A DNA stretch of 64,000 bases from Limnanthes douglasii subsp. nivea. Lineage: Eukaryota > Streptophyta > Magnoliopsida > Brassicales > Limnanthaceae. Where the stretch lies: positions 267,662,770 through 267,726,769 of the forward strand of contig JAUPFV010000002.1 in assembly GCA_036936605.1 (NCBI GenBank), given 5' to 3'. The translations under genes were made by a program, and so were the position numbers. The notes beneath the pieces are model-generated. The model had not been told where the DNA came from and made no database searches. It saw only the letters and a list, made by a program, of their open reading frames with translations. The first letter of the stretch is position 1. Each line of letters starts with the position of its first letter. Of this stretch, positions 1 to 9,902 are shown piece by piece.

Positions 1-2
1 TT

Positions 3-263
3 TTACAAATTCAATTCTATGTTAATGATATAATAATTTTAGGTAATCATATAAGTTGCCTACACAATTTCACTCAAAGACCACATTCACCTTTTTCACT
101 TAAAGACATGGGCCAACTTCATCTATTCCTTGTATTAAAGGTTCATCGCGACCCGAATGAAATGAATATCAGACAACATAAATACATCAATAACTTACAT
201 ACTCTCATGGTTTATCCATGTCCAAGTCGTGGCCCACACCTGGTGGTGGTAAAATCAATCTAA
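3..263 (+). pseudogene. Ty1/copia reverse transcriptase fragment (left arm of a split element)
   Basis: Frame 3 reads open from the window edge to a TAA at 261-263. The translation has the copia RT palm motif as FYVNDIIILGN (YVDD changed to YVND), then SPFSLKDMGQLHLFL and RQHKYINNL, matching the family blocks FxLKDLGxLxYFLG and QxKYxxDLL. These are normal copia RT landmarks in the right order, so the family call is firm. The element continues at 9903, beyond gypsy A. The loss of the second catalytic Asp indicates an inactive copy. The upstream part of the element lies outside the window. Confidence 0.8.
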
Positions 264-269
264 GGTAAT

Positions 270-612
270 CAAGGATATTATTCAAGTTGTGTAGTATTAA
301 ATTCTAAGTAGAGAGTTGAGAGAGAAAATAACTTCTTGTATTTAACAAAGAGACAAAAAAGTCCAACTTCTTTAATGTTGTTTGTTAAAATATTTATAGT
401 CTTTTTAGATCCATGGGCCATTCGGGTCGGGTTATATAATTTGGTTAATCTCACGAGACCCCGGGCCCATAAGCAAATCAATTAGGTATACAACTGAGTC
501 ATAAAACATACTGCTTATTCATCCAATTTAATTGTATGGTCCAAACTGCCCCTCTAAGAGAAATCTGAGCCTCTTTACTACTTTTGACCTCCAGTATAAT
601 GTCACCCTATCA
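270..612 (-). repeat. 3' LTR of gypsy A
   Basis: The inner boundary is clear: the reverse strand reads AAGGGGGCTAC then TGATAGGG, a polypurine tract followed by an LTR start much like TGATGAGG in element C. The LTR contains the paired ATGGGCCC and GGCCCATGG blocks and a TATAAATAT box found at comparable places in the LTRs of C and D. The outer end near 270 is inferred from similarity to the LTR-PBS junction of D and from the end of copia homology at 263. The second LTR was not found. Confidence 0.65.
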
Positions 613-623
613 GTAGCCCCCTT
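613..623 (-). other. Polypurine tract of gypsy A
   Basis: The reverse strand reads AAGGGGGCTAC directly before the LTR start TGATAGGG. Element C has the related CTGGGGCTAC before TGATGAGG at 43050. This is the expected primer site for plus-strand synthesis. Confidence 0.6.
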
Positions 624-1006
624 AACTCTACCTGAAGCACTTCGGGAGAGTTAATATGTTAATGGATTGTCGAACCACATCTGAATGACATATCTCAAGA
701 CCATTTCTAATGAAATGTCACAACTTTAGTATTAGTTAATATTTGAGACACTGGTCAAAGGGTCATTGGACCTATCAAATAAATTTATCCTTGGTAATTG
801 TATCTAGTACTAAAAAGGAAAGCGGCTACATTTAATAGCCCCCTTTAATTATTACTACCAGTTTCTCTTCCTAGTAAAACGCTCAAGTGTTTCTTTTCCC
901 CCTTTATAATAGTAATAATTTTGTAATGTTTCTATTTCTAGAGAGAGAAATAGTTCTACAATTTTAGAAATCTTTCAACTTAAACTTCATTTTCTTCAAA
1001 GTTTGT
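624..1006. other. Leader between polypurine tract and antisense ORF of gypsy A
   Basis: This is non-coding AT-rich sequence between the 3' LTR and the start of the opposite-strand ORF. Element C has a spacer of similar size (42632-43036), and D has more than 230 bp of such sequence before the window ends. It would hold the promoter and 5' leader of the antisense ORF if that ORF has its own promoter. I see no distinct promoter motif. Confidence 0.4.
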
Positions 1007-1509
1007 ATGTTCACAGCAAGGACTGCATTAACTAAAGGAGGTTGGCTCAATCTATCCAAATTGGAAGAATAGAAAAGATAAGCCAGAATTGCTGCCGGAC
1101 TACCTGCTTCACCAAGCGGGGTAATTGTGACCCAAATCTCATAACCAGATAGAAATTCCTCATCTACCAAACCCTCAATCGTTTCTATAGCTAGACCTCT
1201 AGCCCAATCGTCTATATATCCTGACCAAACTGTTCAATCAACTAAAATACTCTCAACAAAGAGGTTAGCAGTCGTAAACCTCTTTTAACCTTCATCGTTA
1301 TGGGATCGTATGTTGGGGAAAACACTCCTCGTAGAGTCACCAGACTTTCTAAACAAACATTCCTCATTAGGCAAAGAACAAAAAAGGCCATCTAAATTTT
1401 CTATTGGTACTAGAATTCTCTCAGAACAAATTCTAATCGCCGGAGAATTTATCAAAACTGAAGTTCCTCCAAGATATATTTTAAGAACAAATCCCATAGT
1501 TTTGTCAAC

Positions 1510-1518
1510 TAAAACCCC
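1510..1518. repeat. Left 9-bp target site duplication of the MULE
   Basis: TAAAACCCC lies immediately before the terminal inverted repeat and is repeated exactly at 2982-2990. Nine bases is the hallmark duplication length of Mutator-like elements. Confidence 0.85.
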
Positions 1519-1803
1519 GGGTAAAAAACATCACTAGTCCCTCAAGTTTCCCACTTGTAACAATTTCGTCCTTTTTCTTTGAGGTTGTAATAAACTAGTC
1601 CTCTGTGTTTCACAAAGCGTAACAAAATCGTCCTTATTGAACTCTACCATTAATTCTCTTTGACCAGCCACATCAGCGTACCACATGGATCGCTGATCTA
1701 CACTATTTTAATCCAGCCCAGTAACCCTAAAGCCCTAACTTATAACCCGATTTCTAACCCTAATACTATCCACATTACTCTAAATTTAACCCTAAATCTC
1801 AGC
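1519..1803 (+). repeat. Left terminal inverted repeat of the MULE
   Basis: It pairs with the reverse complement of 2576-2981 over most of its length, including the segments GTCCTTTTTCTTTGAGGTTG and AACCCGATTTCTAACCC. The match ends near 1803. Confidence 0.8.
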
Positions 1804-2575
1804 CGGTAAATCCCATCTCCTTCTCTTCTCTCGTCTCATCTTAAAACCCAAGTCTTTCCGGATCTCTCTCTATACAAGTAGATAAAATAAAAACCATATA
1901 TATATATATATATATTCACTGTTATCAATATCACATAGAAAAATCTTGTTTTTTTATTTATTTTGGGGTTTCTTGTTTGGATACTAAGAAAATATGGGTG
2001 ATGAAGGATTTTTTGTTTCTCTTTTTCTTTGTTTAAATTGAATTGAGTTTCTTTTTTTTATGTTTCCGTTTGGTTCCTGGGAAAACTCTGGTGAAAGTCA
2101 GAAGAATTAGTTTTCAAGATCCTAAAAACCCGTTTATAATCTTCTCTACTGAATATTCTATTTCAGTTTTATAGCTTTCTTTGTTTCACAGAGACATATA
2201 TAATTTTATATTTATATTTTATTATGTTAATTTTGTTTAGTAATGGGATTGGAAACGGAATCGAACGGTGAATGCATACGGAATAGAAGATGCTCTTGTT
2301 CAAAAGTCGATTTTTTCCCTGATAAGTCGTTCCAGAGCATAGGAAATGATTCTGAAACCAGTGATACATGAAATGAAAATAAAATAATAAACGTGAACAA
2401 ATGATAATAAAACTTAACAATATTGAAAATATTAATAAATATTTTATTGGTGGTTTTGTTAAAATTTTATTTTATAAAATTTGTAATAAAAACTTATTTT
2501 CTAAATTTTTGTTTTATACCATCTTATTTCAGATATTTGAATAATGTATTGTAATATTGTATTGTAACATGTCTT

Positions 2576-2981
2576 ATGAGATTTAAGGTTAGATTTAGAG
2601 TAATGTGGACAATATTAGGGTTAGAAATCGGGTTATAAGTTAGGGCTTTATGGTTACTGGGCTGGATTAAAATAGTGTAATTTGGTCTATCGGGTTTTTT
2701 AGTTGGTTGGGTCGGGTTATGGGTAGAATTAAAGTTAAAAGGTTATGATAAAAGTAAAACAAGTTTAAACTTTTTTTACTGCTGCCACATCAGCAATCTA
2801 CGTGGGACACTGATGTGGTTGGTCAAAGGGAATTAATGGTAGAAATTATGAGTTGAGGTTAATAATGACGATTTTGTTACGCTTTGTAAAACACAGAGGG
2901 CGAGTTTATTACAACCCCAAAGAAAAAGGACGAACTTGTTACAAGTGGAAAACATGAGGGACCAATGGTGTTTTTTACCCC
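2576..2981 (-). repeat. Right terminal inverted repeat of the MULE, with insertion
   Basis: This is the reverse complement of the left TIR, but with roughly 105 extra bases (about 2690-2795) that have no partner on the left. The left TIR therefore lost, or the right gained, a block. Confidence 0.75.
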
Positions 2982-2990
2982 TAAAACCCC
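2982..2990. repeat. Right 9-bp target site duplication of the MULE
   Basis: TAAAACCCC follows the right TIR and matches 1510-1518 exactly. Confidence 0.85.
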
Positions 2991-4576
2991 CGTATTGAGG
3001 AAGAAAACCCAAGCACTCAACCTAGTGAATCAATAGAGGAAAGAACACAAGTCATGGAAGAGAAAATGAATCATAGTAGTTATCAATATTTTGATGTTAT
3101 TATTTGTGACTTCGGATTTATTTTGTATTGTTCTCAAAGATCTTTTCACAATATTTGGAAAATGGGAGAACAACCTTCACAAAGTTGAATCAATGAGCCA
3201 CTGGAAAATGGTCAACATGATTTTAGAACTACTTCACTCCAGAAAACATGGTGAGAGCCCACCTATGGAGAACAAATCTGATATGTGAGCTTTCATGGGA
3301 ACAGTTCACCACTCATCCCCGATCCTCTATAATTTTTAAAAGGACTGAGGAGGTTGATAGTAAACTTTATCTGCCAGCGTGGAATATGAATCCAATTCAC
3401 CGCGACAAAAAAAAAGAAAAAAAAAAGAAGAAAGATGGTTCATCTCAAGTTTTTACTGAATTAAGGATTATGGGGCCTTCGGACAAAATCGATGTAGCTT
3501 TGTTGGAAGTTGTTACAGTCACTATTGGAGAGACTGAGTAACCATCAGATTCTCCAGTTGGTGAGAAGAAAAAGGGCCAAAAGATGAGTAAATAAGGCAG
3601 TAACAAAAAAGAAGTGAAGAAGAAGGAACCGCAATTGGTTCAAAGATCATACTCCGATCTGAAGTCCTTCCTTCCATCACTCCTACAGAGGTTCCTCCTC
3701 AATAAGAAGTATCTATGATCCTCCATCCCCAGTACTTCCTAGTATTGACAGAATATCGTTTGAAGGTGATGACTGGTTGGATGAGATAGGAAATTTCAAC
3801 TTTGAAGATTTTGACAAAGCTTTCCCTCAGTCTACTAACATTGCTAACTTTGTGGCATGTGATGGAGAGTCTTTGAAAGTATCTAAGGAACATGACAAAC
3901 TAGGGTATGCACTCTTAGGTTACATAAGGCCAATTTTTTATTTTGAGAGGCATGTAAGATTTCAAATCAAGGATATGGTCTTCATTCGAGAAAAAATCAA
4001 AGTTTGAAGAACTATGTCGAGGTAGAGAATAACAAAGTCGAATGTTTGGGTAAACAAATGAAGACCCTTAACGGAGAGATAGTCAGAGCCAAATCTGATC
4101 GTAATCAGCTTCAAACTAAGTATACAGACTTGTAGTCATCCCATTCCAAGGAAATCGCTTCCTTGAAAGATAAGCAAACTAAGGATAAATAAACCATTCA
4201 TCATTTTGCCGAAGAGAACACGAAGATGGAAGATCTTCTTAAGAAGACTTAAGCATAAAGAAGCTGAAATTGCCTCTCTTAAAGAGAAGATTCATCAAGA
4301 CATAGCCGATGTTGTGGATGTATATAGTGATAAAGTATTAGAATCTATGAAAGAGAGAGGGAGATATATGAATCTGTTAAGTCGGATATGGTGCTATTGT
4401 TTCACAAGACATATCATACTCGGTCTCTTGGGGAGGTATGGAAGTATGTACCAGTTGACCAGATTCCTTATTATAGTCTGTCAATAGGTGATAAGTATAA
4501 TGTTACTTTCGATGACACCAATGAGTATGGCTCTGATGATGAGGATGAAGAGGATTCAGATGGTGAGCATATATAA

Positions 4577-4880
4577 AAGAAATAAGAAACAAAGGAATAT
4601 AAGATAGAAGAGAAGAAAAACGATGCGACCAAACCCTAAGGTAATCTGTTCTAATGTGTTATGTATGTTTGAGTTGAAGTCCTTGATATATACAAGGTAT
4701 TTTATTTCATTTGGATCAGTAATATTTTTGCAAATCTTTGGCTAGGCCAAAGGAATTTTGTAACCCACATCAGATTTTGTTTTAATTGATCATTGGATCA
4801 TTTGAATGTTTTAATATATTTTTACTTCTATTAGCATACGATCTTATTCAAGTATATTTATTGAAGGATGATCTAAACTT
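4577..4880. other. Spacer 3' of antisense ORF A
   Basis: Non-coding AT-rich sequence between the end of the antisense ORF and the tandem repeat block. Nothing recognisable is seen in it. Confidence 0.4.
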
Positions 4881-5203
4881 GGAATAAATTTTACTTTAAC
4901 CAAGCCATTCTAAGGTAATCCATTCGAAGGAAATAACTCTTAATCCAACCAAGCCATTTTGAAAGTAATACATTCAAAGGAATCAAACTTTAATTTAGCC
5001 AAGACAATTCAAATGTAATCAATTAAAAGGAATCAAACTTTAATTTAGCCAAACCAGTTCGAAGGTAATCCATTCGAAGGCATCAAACTTTAATTTAGCC
5101 AGGCCAATTTGGAGGTAATCTATTCGAAGGCATCAAACTTTAATTTAGCCAAGCCAATCCGAAGATAATCAATTCGAAGGTATCAAAATTTTATCCATCC
5201 AAG
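4881..5203. repeat. 50-bp tandem repeat block in the 3' region of gypsy A
   Basis: Six complete 50-bp units (starts 4881, 4931, 4981, 5031, 5081, 5131) and a partial seventh share the core TTTAATTTAGCCAAGCCAAT and the module GAAGGTAATCCATTCGAAGG. The period is exact and units differ only by substitutions. The block lies between integrase and the antisense ORF. The same module appears at the same place in element D on the opposite strand, as expected for reversed element orientation. Confidence 0.9.
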
Positions 5204-5354
5204 TATAGAAAAAAATAATTTTAAAGGAAAAAATGATAAATTCATTGTGATTTGGACACCTCATTAAAACCTCATCGCGCCAACAAGGGAGGAAAAAGTA
5301 TGCACCCTAATATTTACATTGAGCTAGAACAAAGTAAATATTTACAAGACAAGT

Positions 5355-6070
5355 TCATTCTAGATATAAATTTAGATGTACAACATTCCGAGGGTTCTTT
5401 AAAAGGTTGCTTTCTTTGTCAAATAGCTTGTATGTTCCTTGCTTGATCTTTTTATACACAATGTATGGTCCTTCCCAGTTTGGAGTTAGCTTTCCAAACC
5501 TTTTTTCCTTGGTATGTAAAAATAATTTTCTTAGAACTTTATCTCCCACTTGAAAGTTTTTTCTTCTAACTTTAGACGCAAACCTACTTCTCATCAATCC
5601 TTGGTAATGCATATTTCTTAGATGAGCTTTTATTCTCCCTTCCTCAATAAAATCCAACTGTGCCCTTATTGCCATCTCATTATTCTCTGTGGAATAATTT
5701 TGAACTCTGAAAAAAGAAACAACAGCTTCTATAGATGTAATTGCATCTATTCCATAAACTAACGCAAATAGAGACTCTTTAGTAGTGGTGTGGGGTGTAG
5801 TTCGGTAGGCCCATAGTACTTCTTGTAGATAATTTGGAAATTTCCCCGTCGCTCCTTCTAAGTTCTTTTTCAAACCCCTTAAAATCGTCCGGTTTGCTAC
5901 CTCAACTTTCCTATTGGCTTGAGGATGAAACGGATAAGAGAAATAATGATGAATTCCTCTTGGTGTACAAAATACTTTAATGTATAAGCTTTATATATCA
6001 TATTTCCCTTAGTCAAATATTTGTAGCCGTAATGTGCTGATCCTTCCCCATCATGTAGTTCTGATATGAA
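5355..6070 (-). pseudogene. Integrase remnant of gypsy A (core deleted, C-terminus open)
   Basis: Reading from 6070 downward, the zinc-binding entry ELHDGEGSAHYGYKYLTKG is followed almost at once by the late core segment FILKPIGKLR. An alternative frame then gives VEVANRTILRGLKKNLEG and the open C-terminus from 5873. In element C these two points are about 370-400 bp apart and enclose both catalytic Asp residues, so A has lost most of the catalytic core. The C-terminus is well kept: QEVLWAYRTTPHTTTKESLF, FQVGDKVLRK and the GPY-like block LTPNWEGPYIVYKKIKQGTY. It cannot be a functional integrase. Confidence 0.75.
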
Positions 6071-6581
6071 ATTTTAAGATCTGTTGGATCTGAGGTAGCG
6101 CAAGAAGGTCCTGCTGAACGATTTTGTTTTATAAAAAAACCCCCCTTAGAGACACAATCTATGAGATTTATATTTCATCTTTTTGGCAAAAGCTTTGTGT
6201 TGAGGTAGAGATCCGTTAATGATAAACTCTTGGTTTTGTTTCTCCAATCTTGAGAAGTCATGTAGATGCATACACATTCTCTTCCACATTATCCTTTGTT
6301 TCAGAATTTGTGACTATAGAAGAACATTCTTGTATAAGGATCCAAAGGTATGCTTCATAATAGGCTATGTTAGCTAAGGAATCAGCCATTAAATTGTCTG
6401 ATCCGGGGATATGCTCATAACTACCATGTTTAAAACTGGTTGAGATCTATTTTAATATTTTTAAATACTTTACCAAGTAATCTTTCCTGGTTTCAAACTG
6501 CCATAATAATTGATGGATAACTAACTATGAATCACTTAATAATCGGATTCTTCTTGCGCCACATATCTGAGCCAATCTCAA
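6071..6581 (-). pseudogene. Degraded linker between second RNase H and integrase of gypsy A
   Basis: By position this is the C-terminal half of the second RNase H and the N-terminal integrase segment. Short stretches are recognisable but stops occur in all frames. No separate gene is seen. Confidence 0.4.
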
Positions 6582-6890
6582 TCATGATACTGTAACTTCA
6601 TAGTCTGATTCATTAGTGAATGCTCTATAACCAAAACGTATTTCTTGATATATTGAATCCCTAAAAGGGTAAATTAGAAAGATACCAGCACCACATCCTA
6701 TGGTATTGGATCCACTATCACTTTGGATTACGTATTCTTTCTCAGGATTACTGGCTCGAGCTTCTTCATGAGGCCTTTTGGAGTGAAACTCAACTAGAAA
6801 ATCAGTCACGACTTGAGTTTTGATTGTAGTTCAGGGTGCAAAGTCAATATCATAATCTTCAAGTTCAACTGATCACTTGGTCATTCATCA
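6582..6890 (-). pseudogene. Second (archaeal-type) RNase H domain of gypsy A
   Basis: The open segment starts with VEFHSKRPHEE and continues to SDSGSNTIGCGAGIFLIYPF and FGYRAFTNESDYEVTVS. This is the layout of the extra RNase H of Tat elements, with DGxSxxxGxGAG and TNNEAEYEA motifs. The first catalytic Asp is kept in SDSGSN, while NNEAEYE has become NESDYE. It would add an RNase H activity to pol for removing RNA during reverse transcription. Confidence 0.75.
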
Positions 6891-6899
6891 CGATATATC

Positions 6900-7900
6900 T
6901 GTTTTTTGTATCGCATTTTTCAAGGGAAAGGAAGTTTGAATTGTGATAGAGTGTGCTTGAAAATATGGCTTCATCTTTCTGGCTGCTATGACTAATGATA
7001 AGGCTAGTTTCTCTAAGTTTAAATATCTTTTCTAAGCTTTCAACAAACTCTTGCTTATATAATAAATAGGGCGAGGATAATTATCTACTTCTCGTACCAA
7101 TATTGCACTCACAACATACTCAAGTACTGCTAGATAGATATAAAGTCTTTCTTCATCTACAAGTTTAAATAATATTTTATGTGAAGATATATGTTTCTTG
7201 ATTTTGAGGAGCACTTGGTCGCAATTTGGAGACCAGTTGAAGTATTTGGAATTCCTTAAGACTTGGAAAAATTGAGCACACTTATCTGACGATCTTTAAA
7301 TAAACTTGTTTAATGCTTATAAGCTTCCAGTTAATATCTGAACTTATTTTTTAGTCCGAGGTGGATCTATGGCCAACAAAGCATTCAATTGATCTAGGTC
7401 ATCTTGAATCCATTTCTCACTTATGATGCAACCCAAAAATTTACCATATCGAACACCAAAGGTACATTTTTAAGAATTTAATTTGAAGTTGATGGCTAAG
7501 TTAGAGAAAGTTTTTTGGAGGTCGGAGATGTGATCCTCCTCTTTAGGGATTTTAACTATCATATTATCAATATAAACTTCCACATTTCTTCCAGTTTGAC
7601 TAGCAAATGCTTTATTAACAAATTTCTGATAAGTGGCTCCAACATTCTTCAACCCAAAAGGCATTACCTTGTATCGATGTAGCCCATATCAATAATGAAA
7701 GTAGTGTGATTTTGATCATTCAGATCTATTTGCATCTGATTATACCCAGAAAAAACATTCATGAAAGATAATAACTTGTTTCCCTATGTGAAATCTACTA
7801 ACTGATATATCCAAGGTACTAAAAATGGATCATTGGGACATATTCTATTGAGATCTGTAAAGTCAATGCACATATGCTATTTTCCATTTTTCTTCTTGAC
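6900..7900 (-). pseudogene. Reverse transcriptase and native RNase H of gypsy A
   Basis: On the reverse strand the order is FTDLNRICPNDPF (about 7850), FSGYNQMQIDLNDQNHTTF (about 7730), MPFGLKNVGATYQKFVNKAF (7664-7600), the palm motif VYIDNMIVKI (about 7575), a thumb block, and the native RNase H from KKHISSHKILFKLV to YISKSLLKA (7214-7035). YIDN replaces the YIDD palm motif, losing a catalytic Asp. Several stops and frameshifts separate the pieces. It belongs with gag A and the second RNase H as one former polyprotein. Confidence 0.8.
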
Positions 7901-8329
7901 AAGGACCGAATTAGCAGTCGAAAGAGGATACTGCATTCTTTGATATGCGTCACCTTGGTTAACCGATCTACTCCTTAGACTATAGCTTTTGATTTTTCCT
8001 TGGCAAAAATCTCTCATTTTTTTCACCATCGGTCCCACATTGGATCTTACAGATAGTTCAGTGGCTAGAATGTTCACATGTTTTTTCCCTTCTAATTCAG
8101 TGGCTCGAATGTTGACATGTTTGTTTCTGGAGCAGCTTGAGGGCGCAGTCACACTATTTCCCCTAAAAATGGTCAAAGATTCAAAGTAGTTGCATAGATC
8201 GGGTACTGTCGCAATTTTTTTTATTATCACCCTAACTTGATTCTGACCTAGATGAGGGTCTAAGTACTCCAAATCTACATCAAATATTTTCAAAATTACC
8301 ATATCATTCTCTTGTTTAGATGTCTTCAT
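7877..8329 (-). pseudogene. Open 150-codon ORF joining the pre-protease linker to the RT N-terminus (protease deleted)
   Basis: The N-terminal half (DVDLEYLDPH, YFESLTIFRGN, SCSRNKHVN) matches the region just before the protease in C and B. The C-terminal half (VRSNVGPMVKKMR, YPLSTANSVLVKKKNGK) matches the segment just before RT. In C these are about 0.8 kb apart and enclose the protease. The junction is in frame, so the ORF stays open. A short direct duplication (KHVNIRATEL, then KHVNILATEL) lies at the join. This is an internal deletion derivative, not a new gene as far as I can tell. Confidence 0.7.
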
Positions 8330-8399
8330 ACTTTGTCTTTGAACATTTGGTGATGTAACTTGTGTTGTACTTGCACTAGGTTGGGCACATGTATTAACT

Positions 8400-9890
8400 C
8401 TCCTGTTGCCCCCTAGTTTTTTAACAAAAGCAGAGAACTTCCCACTTCAATCAAGGTTTGCACTTCTTGTTTTAGGAAATTCAATATTTGGTATCATGAC
8501 CCACATCATTGCTGTCCTTCGGAAATACACAACATTTTTTGTTCTGTCATAAATGGTGGCTATATTTTCACATAATTTGGAAAATTATTCAGGTTGGACC
8601 CACTGATTCCTCCTTGGTCTAGACCGTTGTCCCTAATTTAACTGACTTTGTCTAGGCCAATGTAAACCTTGTCCGGAATATTTAGGCTGATAATTGATTG
8701 TAGCTTGGGACTGAATACTAGCTTGTGGGATATAAATTATGGGAGCATACCTATTCTGACACAGTACTCTAGAATTTTTAGTTTCCTCGACTGTGATTTT
8801 CTTTCCGATCTCATTCAATAATCTACCCCGATTTATTTCTTTCTTCTGAGTTACTAAATCAGCCAATCCATTCTTTGTGTTCACAAAACAATCAACCAAT
8901 CCATTCTTTATGTTCACAAAACAGTTGATGTAGTCCGGTAAAGATTCATTTGGTTCTTGTGCACAATGAAAAATAGTATCATCGTTCCCTTTAAGCTCTT
9001 TACTTTCCACAAACTGCCTCTGGAAAGCCATCTATAACATGTCAAAGTTTTTAATAGATCCGTGTGGTAAACTGTTATACCATTTTAATGCACTCCCCTT
9101 AAAAGTCTGCAAGAAGGCCCGCCATAATAGTCTATGATCATCATCAAAATTCATCATGAAAATTTTGAAACGTTCAAGGTGATTATCAAGATCATTTCTT
9201 CCATCATATTTCTCTATTTTAGAGCTATCAAACCGTCTTGGTAGGTGCCCAGAAAGAATATTTGAAAACAAAGGTGACTGCCTCCAGTAGTAACTTCGGC
9301 TAAACATATGATCCTCTTCAGGAGTGGAAAAGATACATGGCTCGGACTGGATATCAAATTTATCACTTAACAAATGATCAATACCGTAATTTGTCGATCC
9401 CTTTACTTCCCCTTGATGTTTTTTCTTTTTCCCTTTGCCATTTCTATCCCATTTCTTAGAATTATTTTCTAGTTAAACTCTATTTCTTTTTCCGACGACC
9501 ATGGTCACTATGTGATGAGAAATATATGAGTCTGAATCTGTGGTTGAGTTTCCAACAGAATCTGATGTTTTCAACAACTGCTTAGCCCAATATTATTTTT
9601 TTGTACCTGTGTGAGCCTTTGGGGAATGATCATTTTCATCTTGTTTGTGGTTGTTACTAGACTCATCTATAACAATACATCCCGCATTGATCTTCCCTCC
9701 TACTTCTTTTTCAGTCTACCTTTGGGCCCTCAAAGCTTCAATCTCAGCCATTAGCTTATCACGCTCCTCTTGCATTATCTGTCTTTCTTTTGTGTTATGA
9801 TTGACATGAGATATAGTAGCATGCTCATTATCACCTCTTATTTTATCATTCTCAAGAGAGGGATCGATTTGCATGTCTAGATCCATGACA
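8400..9890 (-). pseudogene. Gag polyprotein of gypsy A
   Basis: Starting near 9890, the N-terminal part has MQEERDKLMAEIEALRAQR, the coiled-coil segment also seen in gag of C and D. The conserved gag core follows in two open blocks: DGRNDLDNHLERFKIFMMNF and LQTFKGSALKWYNSLPHGSI (9373-9032), then MAFQRQFVESKELKGNDDTI and NESLPDYINCFVNIKNGLV (9031-8633). The blocks are frameshifted relative to one another. Gag would form the virus-like particle. A nine-residue direct duplication occurs in the second block (CFVNxKNGL twice). Confidence 0.75.
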
Positions 9891-9902
9891 GTTGGATATC
9901 TC

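Larger units (their letters stand above)
1519..2981. mobile_element. Non-autonomous Mutator-like element (1463 bp) with long TIRs
   Basis: The ends GGGTAAAAAACATCAC and, in reverse complement, GGGGTAAAAAACACCA form long terminal inverted repeats flanked by the perfect 9-bp duplication TAAAACCCC. The central part (1804-2575) is AT-rich with no transposase, so the element would need a transposase from elsewhere. It sits inside the antisense ORF of gypsy A, so it is younger than that insertion. Confidence 0.88.
1007..4576 (+). pseudogene. Antisense extra ORF (aORF) of gypsy A, split by a MULE
   Basis: The start chosen is ATG 1007, reading MFTARTALTKGGWLNLSKL. Element C's antisense ORF starts MFTARNALVKGGWLNLSNL and D's starts MFTTKNALTK. 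The frame is interrupted by stops and by the MULE at 1519-2981, whose removal joins the flanking frame. Further on come a FGKWENN block (about 3160), a lysine-rich linker with LYLPAWNMNPIHRD (about 3375), the block STNIANFVACDGESL then YIRPIFYFERHVRFQIKD (3830-3985), a coiled-coil stretch (4020-4330) and an acidic tail ending EDSDGEHI at 4576. Each block has a counterpart in the same order in C and D. Extra and antisense ORFs are known in Tat-lineage retrotransposons. The function is unknown; a link to the putative gypsy-type transposase family is possible but unproved. Confidence 0.65.
270..9895 (-). mobile_element. Tat-type Ty3/gypsy element A (degenerate, inserted in copia)
   Basis: The order on the reverse strand is gag (9890-8400), RT/RNase H (about 7900-6900), second RNase H (6890-6582), integrase remnant (about 6070-5355), a 50-bp tandem repeat block, an opposite-strand ORF (1007-4576), polypurine tract (623-613) and 3' LTR (612-270). 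RT-RNase H followed by a second RNase H of the DGxSN type is diagnostic of the Tat clade. Compared with complete element C, A lacks the protease region, most of the integrase core and a recognisable 5' LTR, and has gained a 1463-bp MULE. The copia reading frame resumes within about 20 bp of the gag end, so no 5' LTR fits there. The exact ends are approximate. Confidence 0.75.

Noticed and set aside
278..481. Reverse-strand ORF of 67 codons
   Set aside because: It lies within the gypsy A 3' LTR and has no protein similarity I recognise.
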